A stretch of DNA of 64,000 bases from an uncultured Bacteroidales bacterium (GTDB lineage Bacteria > Bacteroidota > Bacteroidia > Bacteroidales > UBA932): assembly GCA_905234285.1 (NCBI GenBank), contig CAJOHK010000002.1, positions 1 through 64,000 of the forward strand, read 5' to 3'. Made by a program: the position numbers and the translations under genes. Of the stretch, positions 33,625-42,496 are shown in pieces. The notes below the pieces were generated by a model that worked only from the letters and a program-made list of their open reading frames with translations, was not told the origin of the DNA and ran no database searches. Positions within the stretch are counted from its first letter, which is position 1. Every line of letters begins with the position of its first letter.

Positions 33625-36138
33625 TTATTCATCTTCTTTCGGGGCTGCCTTGGCAATCTCGGCCTTGGAAGTGCCGGGCGTGGTCACATACGCCGTGGGG
33701 TTGCGGAAGCCCAGCAGGAAATTGCGCACGTCCATGCGCTTCTTGCCGGCCAGCTGCAGGTCGGTGAGGGCGATGGCGCCGTCCTGCGTAGCCACGGCAA
33801 AGTAAGTCTTTCCGTCCGAAAGCACGGTTCCGGGCTCTGCCTTAGGCAAATCGAAGCGCATTTCTCCGAAGAACACCTTGAGCTGCAACGGCTGGATGCC
33901 GGAGGAAGGTGCGCTTTCTGGAGCATTTGCCCGTACAGGGTCGCGAAGCGACGCGGAAGAGACCGGCATGGGAAGCAACTCTGTATAGGCGCAAGGGAAC
34001 GGCGACAGGCCACGGATGAGGTTGTACACATGCTTGGTGGTGTCGTTCCAGTCTATGTGCTGCAGCTCGCGGGTGAGCTTGGGGGCGGGCTTGAGGAGCT
34101 CGGAGCCCTGGATGAAGCTGCGCTGCACGCGCAGTTCCACGTTCTTCTGGACAATGCCCTCTACGGTTTGGAGCACCAGGTCAGACCCCAGTTCCATGAG
34201 TTTGTCGTGCAGCGTACCGGCCGTATCGGCGGGCTCTACCCGGCACTCGTTGCGCAGGATGATGCCGCCGGTATCGATTTTCTTATCAATCATGAACGTG
34301 GTGACGCCCGTGATGTTCTCTCCGTTAATTACGGCCCAGTTGATGGGGGCGGCACCGCGGTACTGTGGCAGCAGAGCGGCGTGCAAGTTAAAGGTACCCA
34401 GCTTGGGCATGGACCACACCACCTCTGGCAGCATGCGGAAGCCCACTACTACAAAGAGGTCGGCCTTCCAGGCGGCCAGGGCGGTAAGGAAGTCCTCGTC
34501 CTTGAGTTTCTCGGGCTGCAGGAGCGGCAACTCGTGCGCCACGGCATATTGCTTTACGGCACTCTCGCTGACCTTGAGCCCGCGGCCAGACGGTTTGTCG
34601 GGCACGGTAACCACGCCCACCACTTTGTATCCTTTCTTGAGAAGGGCATCCAGCGGACCCACCGAGAACTCCGGCGTGCCCATATAGACGATACGTGTTT
34701 TTCTGAACATACGGAAGAATTTACTCTTGACCCGGCGGAATCCGCTCTTGAACAGGTCCAAATTGAACAGGCTGGCGTCCTGGATGGCCTTGATGGTAAG
34801 GAATCCGCCGATAGGTGCCAGCACAAAGGCCGATATGAACTTGCCCACAAAGGCCGATGTGGCTCCGTTGGAGGCCAGTCGCTCGCCGGTGATATCGACC
34901 ACCCAGTACAGTACGAAGAGGAGCATGGAAATGATGGCCGGCGTGCCCAGACCGCCCTTTTTGATAAGGGCTCCTACCGGTGCGCCGATGAAAAACAGCA
35001 GCAGACAGGCCAGCGCCTGGGCAAACTTTTTCCAAATTTCCACGTCCGTGCGGTGGATCAGGTGGGTGTAATTGAAAGATTCCATGCTTTGCCCACGGGC
35101 CACGCTCTCATACTGCCGGGCGGTAGTAGCCGCCCTGTCCAGGCCGCGTTCCTTGTCGGACAGGCTGGCCCACCTGCTGTCGGCGGGCGGAGGCATCACG
35201 GCAGAGGCCTTTTTGCGCCAGTTGCTATCCAGCTGGTCGGTGTGTCCCACATACCGCTGGTTCCTGAAATTCATGACGTGCTTGGCCGTACCCTCGCTCA
35301 CCAGGTTCACCAGGGAATCGTGCCCATGCTGCAGTTGCTTGAGGCTCATGGACTTTACCTGCTCTCCATAGCGGGCCGAGTCGGAGTGGTGGAAGGCATA
35401 GTTCTCCAGCGGAATCACCAGTTCCTGGTTGTGGAACTGGACACGTTGCAGCGCCAGGGTGGTGTCGCGGTACTTGCGTTTGTTGTCTTCCTTGTAGTTA
35501 ATCCCGTCAAAGAGCTGGAAGGTGAGGTAATCCTTGGCCTTGGACATCTTGATAATGCCGCTGTCGGCCACGGTGATGCAGGTGTTTCCCTTGCCGGCCA
35601 TGTGGTCGTACACCTGGATGTTATACATCATGCCCGTCTTCTTGTCCCGGCTGTCGACTCGCAGGATATAGCCCTCAATACCGTCGTAGAACGTTCCGGT
35701 GGGGATTTTAATCTCGCTCTTGGTGCGGCCGATGTCGTCGCGCATGGTGTAAATCTGGTTGATGGAGTAGGGGACCAGACGGTCGCCGATGAAGAAGGCG
35801 CCCACGCTGATGAAGAGGCTGGCAATGGTCATGGGCACCAGCACCCGGGCCAGGGAAATGCCGGATGCCTTCATGGCGGTGAGCTCGAATTTCTCGCCCA
35901 TGTCGCCCAGGGTCATCATGGAGCTCAGGAGCGTAGCCAGCGGAATGGCCAGCGGCAGCACCTGGCAGCTTCCCCACATGAGGAATTCCAGAATGACCTT
36001 GAACTCCAGTCCCTTACCTACCAGTTCGTCGATATACAGCCACAGGAACTGCATGACCAGTATGAATACCACAATCCCCAGGATCGCGAAGAACGGTCCC
36101 ACAAAGGATTTGAGTATGAACTGGTCTAATTTCTTCAT
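33625..36138 (-). CDS. LptF/LptG-family permease fused in frame to methionyl-tRNA formyltransferase
   Basis: One uninterrupted 837-codon frame. Residues 1 to about 476 are a YjgP/YjgQ (LptF/G) permease of the LPS exporter: three N-terminal helices, a periplasmic jellyroll-like part and three C-terminal helices ending FLTIKAIQDASLFN. Residues 477-837 are Fmt: FRKTRIVYMGTPEFSVGPL, then the formyl-transfer site NLHAALLPQYRGAAPINWAV with IDTGGII and a C-terminal OB domain. The Fmt part holds about 25 extra residues (near 745-770) and a tail. Met477 (ATG 34710) could start a separate Fmt, so the frame may encode a fusion, two proteins, or both. The C terminus of LptF/G is cytoplasmic, so a fusion is topologically possible. 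Confidence 0.85.
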   Translation of the reverse strand: MKKLDQFILKSFVGPFFAILGIVVFILVMQFLWLYIDELVGKGLEFKVILEFLMWGSCQVLPLAIPLATLLSSMMTLGDMGEKFELTAMKASGISLARVLVPMTIASLFISVGAFFIGDRLVPYSINQIYTMRDDIGRTKSEIKIPTGTFYDGIEGYILRVDSRDKKTGMMYNIQVYDHMAGKGNTCITVADSGIIKMSKAKDYLTFQLFDGINYKEDNKRKYRDTTLALQRVQFHNQELVIPLENYAFHHSDSARYGEQVKSMSLKQLQHGHDSLVNLVSEGTAKHVMNFRNQRYVGHTDQLDSNWRKKASAVMPPPADSRWASLSDKERGLDRAATTARQYESVARGQSMESFNYTHLIHRTDVEIWKKFAQALACLLLFFIGAPVGALIKKGGLGTPAIISMLLFVLYWVVDITGERLASNGATSAFVGKFISAFVLAPIGGFLTIKAIQDASLFNLDLFKSGFRRVKSKFFRMFRKTRIVYMGTPEFSVGPLDALLKKGYKVVGVVTVPDKPSGRGLKVSESAVKQYAVAHELPLLQPEKLKDEDFLTALAAWKADLFVVVGFRMLPEVVWSMPKLGTFNLHAALLPQYRGAAPINWAVINGENITGVTTFMIDKKIDTGGIILRNECRVEPADTAGTLHDKLMELGSDLVLQTVEGIVQKNVELRVQRSFIQGSELLKPAPKLTRELQHIDWNDTTKHVYNLIRGLSPFPCAYTELLPMPVSSASLRDPVRANAPESAPSSGIQPLQLKVFFGEMRFDLPKAEPGTVLSDGKTYFAVATQDGAIALTDLQLAGKKRMDVRNFLLGFRNPTAYVTTPGTSKAEIAKAAPKEDE

Positions 36139-36154
36139 CTTATACCTTTATGCA

Positions 36155-38767
36155 TCAGGCGACAGCAATTTCTACAAGTTTATCAAGGGCCTGGGGCAGG
36201 CCTTCTACCAGGCGGCCGCCGGCCGTGGCCAGGCCGGGCTGTCCGCCGCCGCCGCCCTGGATGAACTTGGCGGCCTCGCGGATGTCTTTGCCGGCATTCT
36301 TGCCCTTGGCTACCAAATCGGCCGAGTACATGAGCACCAGGTTGGGCTTGTCGTCGTAGGAAAAGGCACCGGCCAGCGCAAAGTTCTGGACCTTTTTCTG
36401 CAAAAGCAGGGCCACGTTGCGCACGATGGCCGGGTCTAAGGAATTGTCAAAGCGGACCACCTTGATGCCATTCATCTCCACGGCCTGCTCTTCCAGCTTG
36501 GCGGCCAGCGCAGCGGCTTTTTCGTTGGCTACAGCCTCCAGCTGTTTGCGGGCGTCGGTATTCTCGGCAATCATCTTTTCAATGGCGCCGGTGAGGTCGG
36601 GGACGTTGTTGAACAGGTTCTTGATGCCCTTCATCAGGTCTTCGGTGCGGTGGATGTTCTCCACGGCGCGGGCACCCGTGACGGCCTCGATGCGGCGTAC
36701 GCCAGCGGCCACGGCACTCTCGGATACAATCTTGAACAGGCCGATGGTGCCGGTATAAGGGGTGTGCGTGCCGCCGCAGAGCTCTACGGAATCACCGAAG
36801 CGTACCACGCGCACTACGTCGCCGTACTTTTCTCCAAACAGGGCCATGGCGCCCATCTTGCGGGCTTCCTCCATGGTGGCGTCGCGTTTTTCGCACAGCG
36901 GGAAGTTGGAGCGGATGAGCTCGTTCACGCGGGTTTCTACAAAACGCAGTTCTTCGTCGCTCATCTTCTGGAAGTGCGAGAAGTCAAAGCGGAAGTAATC
37001 CGGTCCCACGAACGAACCCTTTTGCTCTACATGGGTGCCCAGCACAACGCGCAGGGCCTGGTGCAGCAGGTGGGTGCAGGTGTGGTTGTTCTGGATGTGA
37101 CGACGCCGTCTGTTGTCCACCACCAGGGTGAACACCTGGGTGCTGGTAGAAGGCAGGCGCTCGGCCAGATGGATGGTGAGGTTATTCTCCTTGACGGTGT
37201 TCAGAATCTGGATGCGCTCGCCGTTCTCGCCCTCGATGTAGCCGGTGTCACCCACCTGGCCGCCCATCTCGGCATAGAAGGGCGTGCGGTCAAAGACCAG
37301 CTGGAAGTATTCCTTGTTCTTTTGCTTTACGGTGCGCTGCTTCAGGAGCCGGGCGCCCTCTACCCTAAGGGTGTCGTAGCCTTCAAAGACCACGTCGGCC
37401 TCTCCAAATACCATCCAGTCGCCGAACTCGTTGGCGGTGGCGTTGCGGGCACGCTCCTTTTGCTTGCCCAGTTCTACGTTAAAGCCATTGATGTCCACGG
37501 TGTAGCCTTTTTCGGCGGCGATAAGTTCGGTGAGGTCGATGGGGAAACCGTAGGTGTCGTAGAGTACAAAGGCGTCGGTGCCGGCCACTACCTTGGTGGC
37601 GGCATTCCTGGCCATGTTGTCTTCCAGCATGCGGATACCGCGGTCCAGGGTGCGCAGGAAGGCGTTCTCCTCTTCCTTGATTACGTTGGCGATGAGCTGC
37701 TGCTGGGCCTTGAGCTCGGGATAGGCTTCGCCCATGTCGGACACCAGCTGGGGGATGAGGCGGCACAGGAAGGGCTCGGTGAATCCCAGGAAGGTGTAGC
37801 CGTAGCGCACGGCACGGCGCAGGATGCGGCGGATTACGTAGCCGGCCTTCACGTTGGAAGGCAGCTGGCCGTCGGCGATGGAGAAGGCGATGGCGCGGAT
37901 GTGGTCGGCAATGACGCGCATGGCCACCTCTACGTTGCCGCCCTCGGCGTATTTATGGCCGGAGAAGGCTTCTACCTGGCCGATAAGGCCGCTGAATACG
38001 TCGGTCTCGTAGTTGGATTTCTTGTTTTGCAGGATCATGCACAGGCGCTCGAAGCCCATGCCGGTGTCGATGTTCTTGGCGGGGAGGGGCTCCAGATGGC
38101 CGTCGGCCTTGCGGTTGTACTGCATGAACACCAGGTTCCAGATTTCGATGACTTCGTCGTTGTCGGTGTTCACCAGCTCGCGGCCGGGGATTTTGGCAAT
38201 TTCTTCATCGGACCGGAGGTCGATGTGAATCTCGCTGCAGGGGCCGCAGGGGCCGGTGTCGCCCATTTCCCAGAAGTTGTCGTGCTTGTTGCCGGTGAGC
38301 ACATGGTCGGCGGGGAGGTGCTTGAGCCAGGCTTTTTGGGCCTCGGTGTCCAGGGTGGTGCCGTCTTCCTCGGAGCCCTCGAAGACGGTGGCGTACAGCT
38401 TGGTCTTGTCTATCTTGTACACCTGGGTAAGCAGTTCCCAGGCCCAGTCGATGGCCTCGGCCTTGAAGTAGTCGCCGAAGCTCCAGTTGCCCAGCATCTC
38501 GAACATGGTGTGATGCCGGCCGTCGTGGCCCACGGCTTCCAGGTCGTTGTGCTTGCCGCTCACGCGGAGGCACTTCTGGCTGTCGGCCGCGCGGGGGAAT
38601 TTAGGTGCGGTATTTCCCAGGAAAATATCTTTGAACTGGTTCATTCCCGCATTGGTGAACATGAGGGTGGGGTCGTTTTTAATCACCATGGGCGCCGAGG
38701 GCACCACAGTATGTCCTTTGGATGCGAAGAATTCCAGGTATTTCTGGCGGATTTCTTTGGATGTCAT
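36155..38767 (-). CDS. alaS: Alanyl-tRNA synthetase
   Basis: AlaRS charges tRNA-Ala. The 870-residue protein begins [20 protein letters not shown] and holds the class II catalytic core ([28 protein letters not shown]), the editing domain zinc ligands [11 protein letters not shown] and [10 protein letters not shown], and the C-Ala domain ending [13 protein letters not shown]. The frame runs 23 codons upstream, but ATG 38767 is the normal start. It precedes the lptG-fmt gene by 16 bases, so the two are probably co-transcribed. Confidence 0.96.
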   Translation of the reverse strand: MTSKEIRQKYLEFFASKGHTVVPSAPMVIKNDPTLMFTNAGMNQFKDIFLGNTAPKFPRAADSQKCLRVSGKHNDLEAVGHDGRHHTMFEMLGNWSFGDYFKAEAIDWAWELLTQVYKIDKTKLYATVFEGSEEDGTTLDTEAQKAWLKHLPADHVLTGNKHDNFWEMGDTGPCGPCSEIHIDLRSDEEIAKIPGRELVNTDNDEVIEIWNLVFMQYNRKADGHLEPLPAKNIDTGMGFERLCMILQNKKSNYETDVFSGLIGQVEAFSGHKYAEGGNVEVAMRVIADHIRAIAFSIADGQLPSNVKAGYVIRRILRRAVRYGYTFLGFTEPFLCRLIPQLVSDMGEAYPELKAQQQLIANVIKEEENAFLRTLDRGIRMLEDNMARNAATKVVAGTDAFVLYDTYGFPIDLTELIAAEKGYTVDINGFNVELGKQKERARNATANEFGDWMVFGEADVVFEGYDTLRVEGARLLKQRTVKQKNKEYFQLVFDRTPFYAEMGGQVGDTGYIEGENGERIQILNTVKENNLTIHLAERLPSTSTQVFTLVVDNRRRRHIQNNHTCTHLLHQALRVVLGTHVEQKGSFVGPDYFRFDFSHFQKMSDEELRFVETRVNELIRSNFPLCEKRDATMEEARKMGAMALFGEKYGDVVRVVRFGDSVELCGGTHTPYTGTIGLFKIVSESAVAAGVRRIEAVTGARAVENIHRTEDLMKGIKNLFNNVPDLTGAIEKMIAENTDARKQLEAVANEKAAALAAKLEEQAVEMNGIKVVRFDNSLDPAIVRNVALLLQKKVQNFALAGAFSYDDKPNLVLMYSADLVAKGKNAGKDIREAAKFIQGGGGGQPGLATAGGRLVEGLPQALDKLVEIAVA

Positions 38768-38862
38768 ATAAAACCTTAAATTAAATATAGCCTGCAAAAA
38801 TACTAAAAATAACGCAATTTTCCTTGTAGAGGGCACAGAATGTGCATGTTCCGGAAAATACG

Positions 38863-38870
38863 TATCTTTG
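38863..38870 (+). promoter_or_regulatory. -7 box for the tandem M23 peptidases
   Basis: TATCTTTG on the plus strand ends at 38870, so transcription should begin near 38876. This excludes the in-frame TTG at 38868 as start and points to GTG 38877, which would make a leaderless message. Confidence 0.6.
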
Positions 38871-38876
38871 CAAGAC

Positions 38877-39791
38877 GTGTCCAGAAAAGAGGAATACAGT
38901 CAGTCCTTCTTCGGGGGCTGGAATATCCTGCTGGTGATACTCTCGGGTATCGCCCTTTTCCTGTTCTACATGTGGGTGTATGTTTCCGTCCTGGGCCTGG
39001 ATTTACCCAAGACGGCCATTCTCAGGCATCAGAATGCCGAATGGAGCACCCGCATGGACCGGATGTCCCAGCAACTTGACCGGTACGATGAGATGCTCTC
39101 CCTCCTGGAAGTGCGCGACGACAAAATCTATCGCTCGGTCTATGGCCTGGACGAGATTCCGCAGGCCGTGCGCATGGGCGGGCTGCGCGGCGAGAGCCGC
39201 TACGAAGACCTGGAGGGGACGGCTCTGCTGGGCATGACCCGGCGACTGGACGTGCTGGAAAAACGGGTCTATATCCAGTCCAAGTCGTTTGACGATGTGT
39301 CGGAGCTCCAGCGCAGCGCCGGCGACATGGCGGCTCACGTCCCGGCCATTCCACCCATGAACCCCGACCGTTCCACCTACCATCTGTCCAGTCCCTTCGG
39401 CTACCGGTCCGACCCTCTGCTGGGCTTTACCAAACGCCATACGGGCATGGACTTTGCCTGTCCGCCCGGTAATCCGGTTTATGCCACCGGCGACGGCGTG
39501 GTGGTAAAAGTGGCCCGTGAACGCAAGGGGTATGGTAACCATATCGAGATTGACCATGGTTTTGGCTACAAGACCCGCTTTGCCCACATGTCCCGGCTGG
39601 ATGTGGAGGAGGGGCAAACGGTCTCGCGCGGCGACTGTATTGGCCTTAGCGGCCGCAGCGGACGTTGTACCGGTCCCCACCTGCATTACGAGATTATCTA
39701 TCGGCACGATTATGTGAATCCGGCCCTGTACATGGACCTGGACATCTCTCCCAAGGATTATTTTGAAATGGTACGAAAACCGGCCAAATGA
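38877..39791 (+). CDS. M23 family metallopeptidase, membrane-anchored (first of a pair)
   Basis: The 304-residue protein has an N-terminal membrane helix (about 15-35), a helical stretch that is probably coiled (about 50-135), and a LytM/M23 domain (about 175-285). The domain has the zinc motif HTGMDFA (HxxxD), then RFAHMSRL and GPHLHYEI (HxH). Active members cut peptidoglycan cross-bridges. Start: GTG at 38877 gives [12 protein letters not shown] right at the predicted transcription start. The next M23 gene overlaps its stop by four bases. Confidence 0.85.
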   Translation: MSRKEEYSQSFFGGWNILLVILSGIALFLFYMWVYVSVLGLDLPKTAILRHQNAEWSTRMDRMSQQLDRYDEMLSLLEVRDDKIYRSVYGLDEIPQAVRMGGLRGESRYEDLEGTALLGMTRRLDVLEKRVYIQSKSFDDVSELQRSAGDMAAHVPAIPPMNPDRSTYHLSSPFGYRSDPLLGFTKRHTGMDFACPPGNPVYATGDGVVVKVARERKGYGNHIEIDHGFGYKTRFAHMSRLDVEEGQTVSRGDCIGLSGRSGRCTGPHLHYEIIYRHDYVNPALYMDLDISPKDYFEMVRKPAK

Positions 39792-40702
39792 TGGTAAAGA
39801 AAACGAGTAAAATACGGCGCGTGCTGGGCGGTGTGCTCCGGTACCTGATAGCGACGGTGTCGCTGTCGGTGGTGCTGTACATTGCCTTTGCGCTGGTTTT
39901 CTCTACCGAGGAGGAGCGTCGGCTGGAGAAGGAAAACCGGCTGTACAAGGCCCGCTATGGCCAGATGAAGGAGAAGGAACGGCTCATTGCCGATGCGCTG
40001 GAGGGACTGCAAATCAAGGACAACGCCATTTACAAGGAGCTCTTCGAGACCAGTGCCCCTTCGCTGGATGCCGTAACGGCGGCCGACCTGATTGCCGACA
40101 GTGACTCTCTCTCGGAAAGCTTCTATCTGAGCGCGGCGGCCTCGGCCTCGGAGCGCCTCATGCTCATGGCCGGGAACGTGGACCAGAACTTTGCGCAGAT
40201 TTTTGCACTGCTCCAGAGCCGCTCCGACAGCATTCCGCCTCTTTCGCTGCCCCTGAAGGGTATGTCCTACGTGCAGACGGGTGCCTCTGTGGGCCTGAAG
40301 CACAACCCGGTGTACAAACTGCCCGTGCAGCACGATGGTCTGGATCTGGTGGCTCCGCAGGGCGCGCCCGTATATGCCGCGGCCGACGGCCTGGTGACCA
40401 AGGTGGTGCGCTCCCGCAAGGGACTGGGCAATATGGTAGAGATTGACCATCGCAACGGCTATGTCACCCGTTATTGCCTGCTGGGCGAGATGACGGCCGT
40501 GAAGGGCCGCTTTGTCAAGCGCGGGCAAAAGATCGGCACGGTGGGGATATCGGCCTCGGTAACGGCTCCGCACCTGCATTATGAGGTGCTGCGGGACGAG
40601 GCAGTGCAGGACCCGGTCCACTTCCTCTTTACTTCTCTCTCTCCGGAAGCGTACTCCCGCATGTTCTACATGTCCGTGAGTACTTCCCAGTCCATGGACT
40701 AA
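39788..40702 (+). CDS. M23 family metallopeptidase, membrane-anchored (second of a pair)
   Basis: The 304-residue protein is a relative of the previous gene: membrane helix (about 17-38), acidic coiled region (about 45-110), M23 domain (about 170-285) with HDGLDLV and APHLHYEV, so the zinc ligands are kept. It differs in having CLLGEM where the first copy has FAHMSR, which removes one conserved His of the active site. It may therefore be weak or an activator of amidases. ATG overlap with its neighbour indicates coupled translation. Confidence 0.85.
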   Translation: MMVKKTSKIRRVLGGVLRYLIATVSLSVVLYIAFALVFSTEEERRLEKENRLYKARYGQMKEKERLIADALEGLQIKDNAIYKELFETSAPSLDAVTAADLIADSDSLSESFYLSAAASASERLMLMAGNVDQNFAQIFALLQSRSDSIPPLSLPLKGMSYVQTGASVGLKHNPVYKLPVQHDGLDLVAPQGAPVYAAADGLVTKVVRSRKGLGNMVEIDHRNGYVTRYCLLGEMTAVKGRFVKRGQKIGTVGISASVTAPHLHYEVLRDEAVQDPVHFLFTSLSPEAYSRMFYMSVSTSQSMD

Positions 40703-41155
40703 CTACCAGCCGCGCTCCATTTCGCGGCGAACATCCTTTTCCTTGATGGACTGGCGTTTGTCGTACTCTTTCTTACCCTTGGCCAGCGCTATGACCAGCT
40801 TGGCAAAGCCATTGTCGGCAATGAAGAGCTTGACGGCCACAATGGTGAGGCCCTTTTGTTTGTCGGCCTGCTGCAAGTGCCTGAGCTCCTTGCGGTTCAG
40901 GAGCAGGCGGCGGTCCCTTACAGGCTCGTGCTGGCCCCAGCTTCCCCAGTGGTATTGGGCGATATTCATGCCGCGAACAAAGAGTTCGTTGCCCACAAAG
41001 AAGCAGTAGGTATCCTGCAGGGAGCACTTTCCGGCCCGGATGGACTTGATTTCCGTTCCCACCAGCTGGATTCCTGCGGTATAGGTCTCCAGGAACTCGT
41101 AGTCGAACGAGGCCCGGCGGTTCTTGATCTGTATGCTGCTCCTGGCTTTAGGCAT
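40703..41155 (-). CDS. smpB: SsrA-binding protein SmpB
   Basis: SmpB brings tmRNA to stalled ribosomes. The 150-residue protein shows [39 protein letters not shown], the [14 protein letters not shown] block and the basic tail [19 protein letters not shown]. Length is standard. Its -7 box TAAATTTG lies at 41170-41163. It converges on the second M23 gene with no gap between stop codons. Confidence 0.95.
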   Translation of the reverse strand: MPKARSSIQIKNRRASFDYEFLETYTAGIQLVGTEIKSIRAGKCSLQDTYCFFVGNELFVRGMNIAQYHWGSWGQHEPVRDRRLLLNRKELRHLQQADKQKGLTIVAVKLFIADNGFAKLVIALAKGKKEYDKRQSIKEKDVRREMERGW

Positions 41156-41162
41156 GGGACTG

Positions 41163-41189
41163 CAAATTTAATAAAAATCATTAATTTTG
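41163..41189. promoter_or_regulatory. Divergent promoters of smpB and miaA
   Basis: Minus strand TAAATTTG (41170-41163) for smpB and plus strand TAATTTTG (41182-41189) for miaA. The plus box ends only four bases before the annotated miaA ATG, so the true miaA start could be the later ATG at 41239 or 41248. Confidence 0.55.
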
Positions 41190-41193
41190 CCCT

Positions 41194-42045
41194 ATGAACC
41201 GTACAGAACTGCTGCCAGACCGCCCTGGGATACCGCCCATGGCCAAGATGCCGGAGCCCGAAACCGTGGATCCGTCGGCCCTGGCGCAGGCATATGTCCG
41301 CGGTGAAATCGACCTCATCTGCGTGCTCGGCCCCACCGCTTCCGGCAAGACGAAGTATGCAGTGAGTTTGGCAAAAGCATTAAGCGAAGCGCAGCCGGTA
41401 TCAGCCGGCCGGCCGTGCCCGGGACTTTGCGGCAGCAAGGCCGAGATATTATCGGCCGACTCCCGGCAGGTGTACCGGGGCATGGATATCGGCACGGGGA
41501 AGGACCTGGGGGAGTACGGCGACGTTCCCTACCACCTCATAGACCTGGTGCCGGTGGGGTACAAGTACAATATCTATCAGTATCAGGCCGCTTTTGCCGA
41601 GGCTTGGGCCGATGTCCGCCGCCGCGGGGCCATCCCCATCCTGTGCGGAGGGTCTGGCCTGTATATCGAGGCGGCCACCCGGGCCTATAAGTTTGACAAG
41701 GGCAACGGCGTGGAGGCATCGGCCCTCCCGCAGCATGTATATTATATAGGTACGCTGGTTTCCCGCGAAGAACGGGTGGCGCGTATCGACCGCCGGCTGG
41801 AAGAACGTCTGCAGGGAGGCCTGGTAGAGGAAGTGCGCGGCCTGCTGGAAACCGTCCCGGCCGATGACCTTATCTATTACGGCCTGGAATACAAGTTCGT
41901 CACCCAGTACGTCCTGGGGCAGCTCTGCTATGAGGACATGGTTATCGGCCTGGGCAATGCCATCCACCAGTTTGCCAAACGCCAGATGACCTGGTTCCGC
42001 GGAATGGAACGCGACGGCGTTGTGATCCACTGGGTTAGGCCGTAG
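41194..42045 (+). CDS. miaA: tRNA dimethylallyltransferase
   Basis: MiaA adds dimethylallyl to A37 of tRNAs reading UNN codons, including tRNA-Leu(UAA). The protein (283 residues) has the P-loop CVLGPTASGKTKYAVSLA, then SADSRQVYRGMDIGTGKDL and the catalytic region QYQAAFAEAW; the end QFAKRQMTWFR is standard. Two oddities: about 30 extra N-terminal residues, and about 20 extra residues (SEAQPVSAGRPCPGLCGSKA) between P-loop helix and the SADSRQ strand. The first may reflect a wrong start; the second is a real in-frame insertion. Confidence 0.9.
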   Translation: MNRTELLPDRPGIPPMAKMPEPETVDPSALAQAYVRGEIDLICVLGPTASGKTKYAVSLAKALSEAQPVSAGRPCPGLCGSKAEILSADSRQVYRGMDIGTGKDLGEYGDVPYHLIDLVPVGYKYNIYQYQAAFAEAWADVRRRGAIPILCGGSGLYIEAATRAYKFDKGNGVEASALPQHVYYIGTLVSREERVARIDRRLEERLQGGLVEEVRGLLETVPADDLIYYGLEYKFVTQYVLGQLCYEDMVIGLGNAIHQFAKRQMTWFRGMERDGVVIHWVRP

Positions 42046-42060
42046 ATTAGCCGACTGTTT

Positions 42061-42170
42061 CGCAGATCACCTAAGCGATTGATATTGAGTTATTTATGGA
42101 TATTCAGTCCGGCTATTTGCCGGACTGAATTTCTGCAAAACGCTATGAGTCAGCAAGTTAAGTGAATCGC
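42061..42170. repeat. Palindromic repeat family 1, copy D
   Basis: Core ATTCAGTCCGGC (42102-42113) with its complement (42119-42130), loop TATTT. Outer arms CGCAGATCACCTAA and TTAAGTGAATCGCG pair with few mismatches. It lies between miaA and the metK promoter, both on the plus strand. Confidence 0.78.
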
Positions 42171-42200
42171 GGTGGCGGCGCAACAACACTGAAAAAAATT

Positions 42201-42231
42201 TTTGCAGGAACAAAAAAACTTGCTATCTTTG
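42201..42231 (+). promoter_or_regulatory. metK promoter
   Basis: TTTG (42201-42204), a 19-base spacer, TATCTTTG (42224-42231). Transcription would begin near 42237, just ahead of the riboswitch. Confidence 0.75.
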
Positions 42232-42244
42232 CCGTCTCAAAAAA

Positions 42245-42293
42245 CATGTGGAGAGATTTGGATTGCTTGCAACCACGTTAAAAAATGCTAAAA
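42245..42293 (+). ncRNA. SAM-II-type riboswitch aptamer
   Basis: The segment shows the SAM-II layout: ATGTGG (42246-42251) pairs with CCACGT (42273-42278); between them GATTTG and GCTTGCAA; after them GTTAAAAAATGCTAAAA, which supplies the pseudoknot strand and the A-rich triplex bases. From memory this matches the SAM-II consensus (GATTT..., TTGCAA, CACG, GCTAAAA). It begins about ten bases into the metK transcript, and metK makes SAM. A terminator follows, so SAM binding should switch metK off. Confidence 0.82.
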
Positions 42294-42320
42294 TACATTC
42301 ATATCAGTGTTTTGTGTTTT

Positions 42321-42357
42321 TTAGCCTCCGCATATCCATACGAGGGCTAATTTTTTT
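42321..42357 (+). terminator. Riboswitch expression-platform terminator
   Basis: TTAGCCTC pairs with GAGGGCTAA (one bulge or shift) across a short loop and is followed by TTTTTTT. It lies about 28 bases after the aptamer and 140 bases before metK. It is the probable off switch. Confidence 0.7.
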
Positions 42358-42472
42358 GTTCACCAGAACGCAATACTGACCCTCTCGTGAACAAAAAGGG
42401 CATGTTTTTGTTCACCAGAATGCAAAACGGGCTCCCTCGTGAACAAAAAGGGCATGTTTTTGTTCACCAGAA
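42353..42472 (+). repeat. Tandem 52-bp hairpin repeats in the metK leader
   Basis: Unit 1 (42353-42404) and unit 2 (42405-42456) are 52 bases each; a third is cut after 16 bases (42457-42472). Each unit begins TTTTTGTTCACCAGAA and contains GTGAACAAAAA, giving an 11-bp perfect hairpin (TTTTTGTTCAC with GTGAACAAAAA), then GGGCATG. The units differ only in the loop. The first hairpin overlaps the terminator U tract. Confidence 0.85.
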
Positions 42473-42496
42473 AGAAAACAAAAGAAAGTTATAGAT

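Noticed and set aside
34030..36129. 699-residue frame antisense to the LptF/G-Fmt gene
   Set aside because: It is a codon-bias shadow with no recognisable domain; the minus-strand frame has clear domains.
36650..38779. 709-residue frame antisense to alaS
   Set aside because: Low-complexity Gly/Val/His-rich translation without motifs; alaS on the other strand explains the region fully.
42353..42472. Possible CRISPR array
   Set aside because: Only 2.3 units of 52 bases, no unique spacers, and the repeats form a leader of metK; no cas genes nearby.
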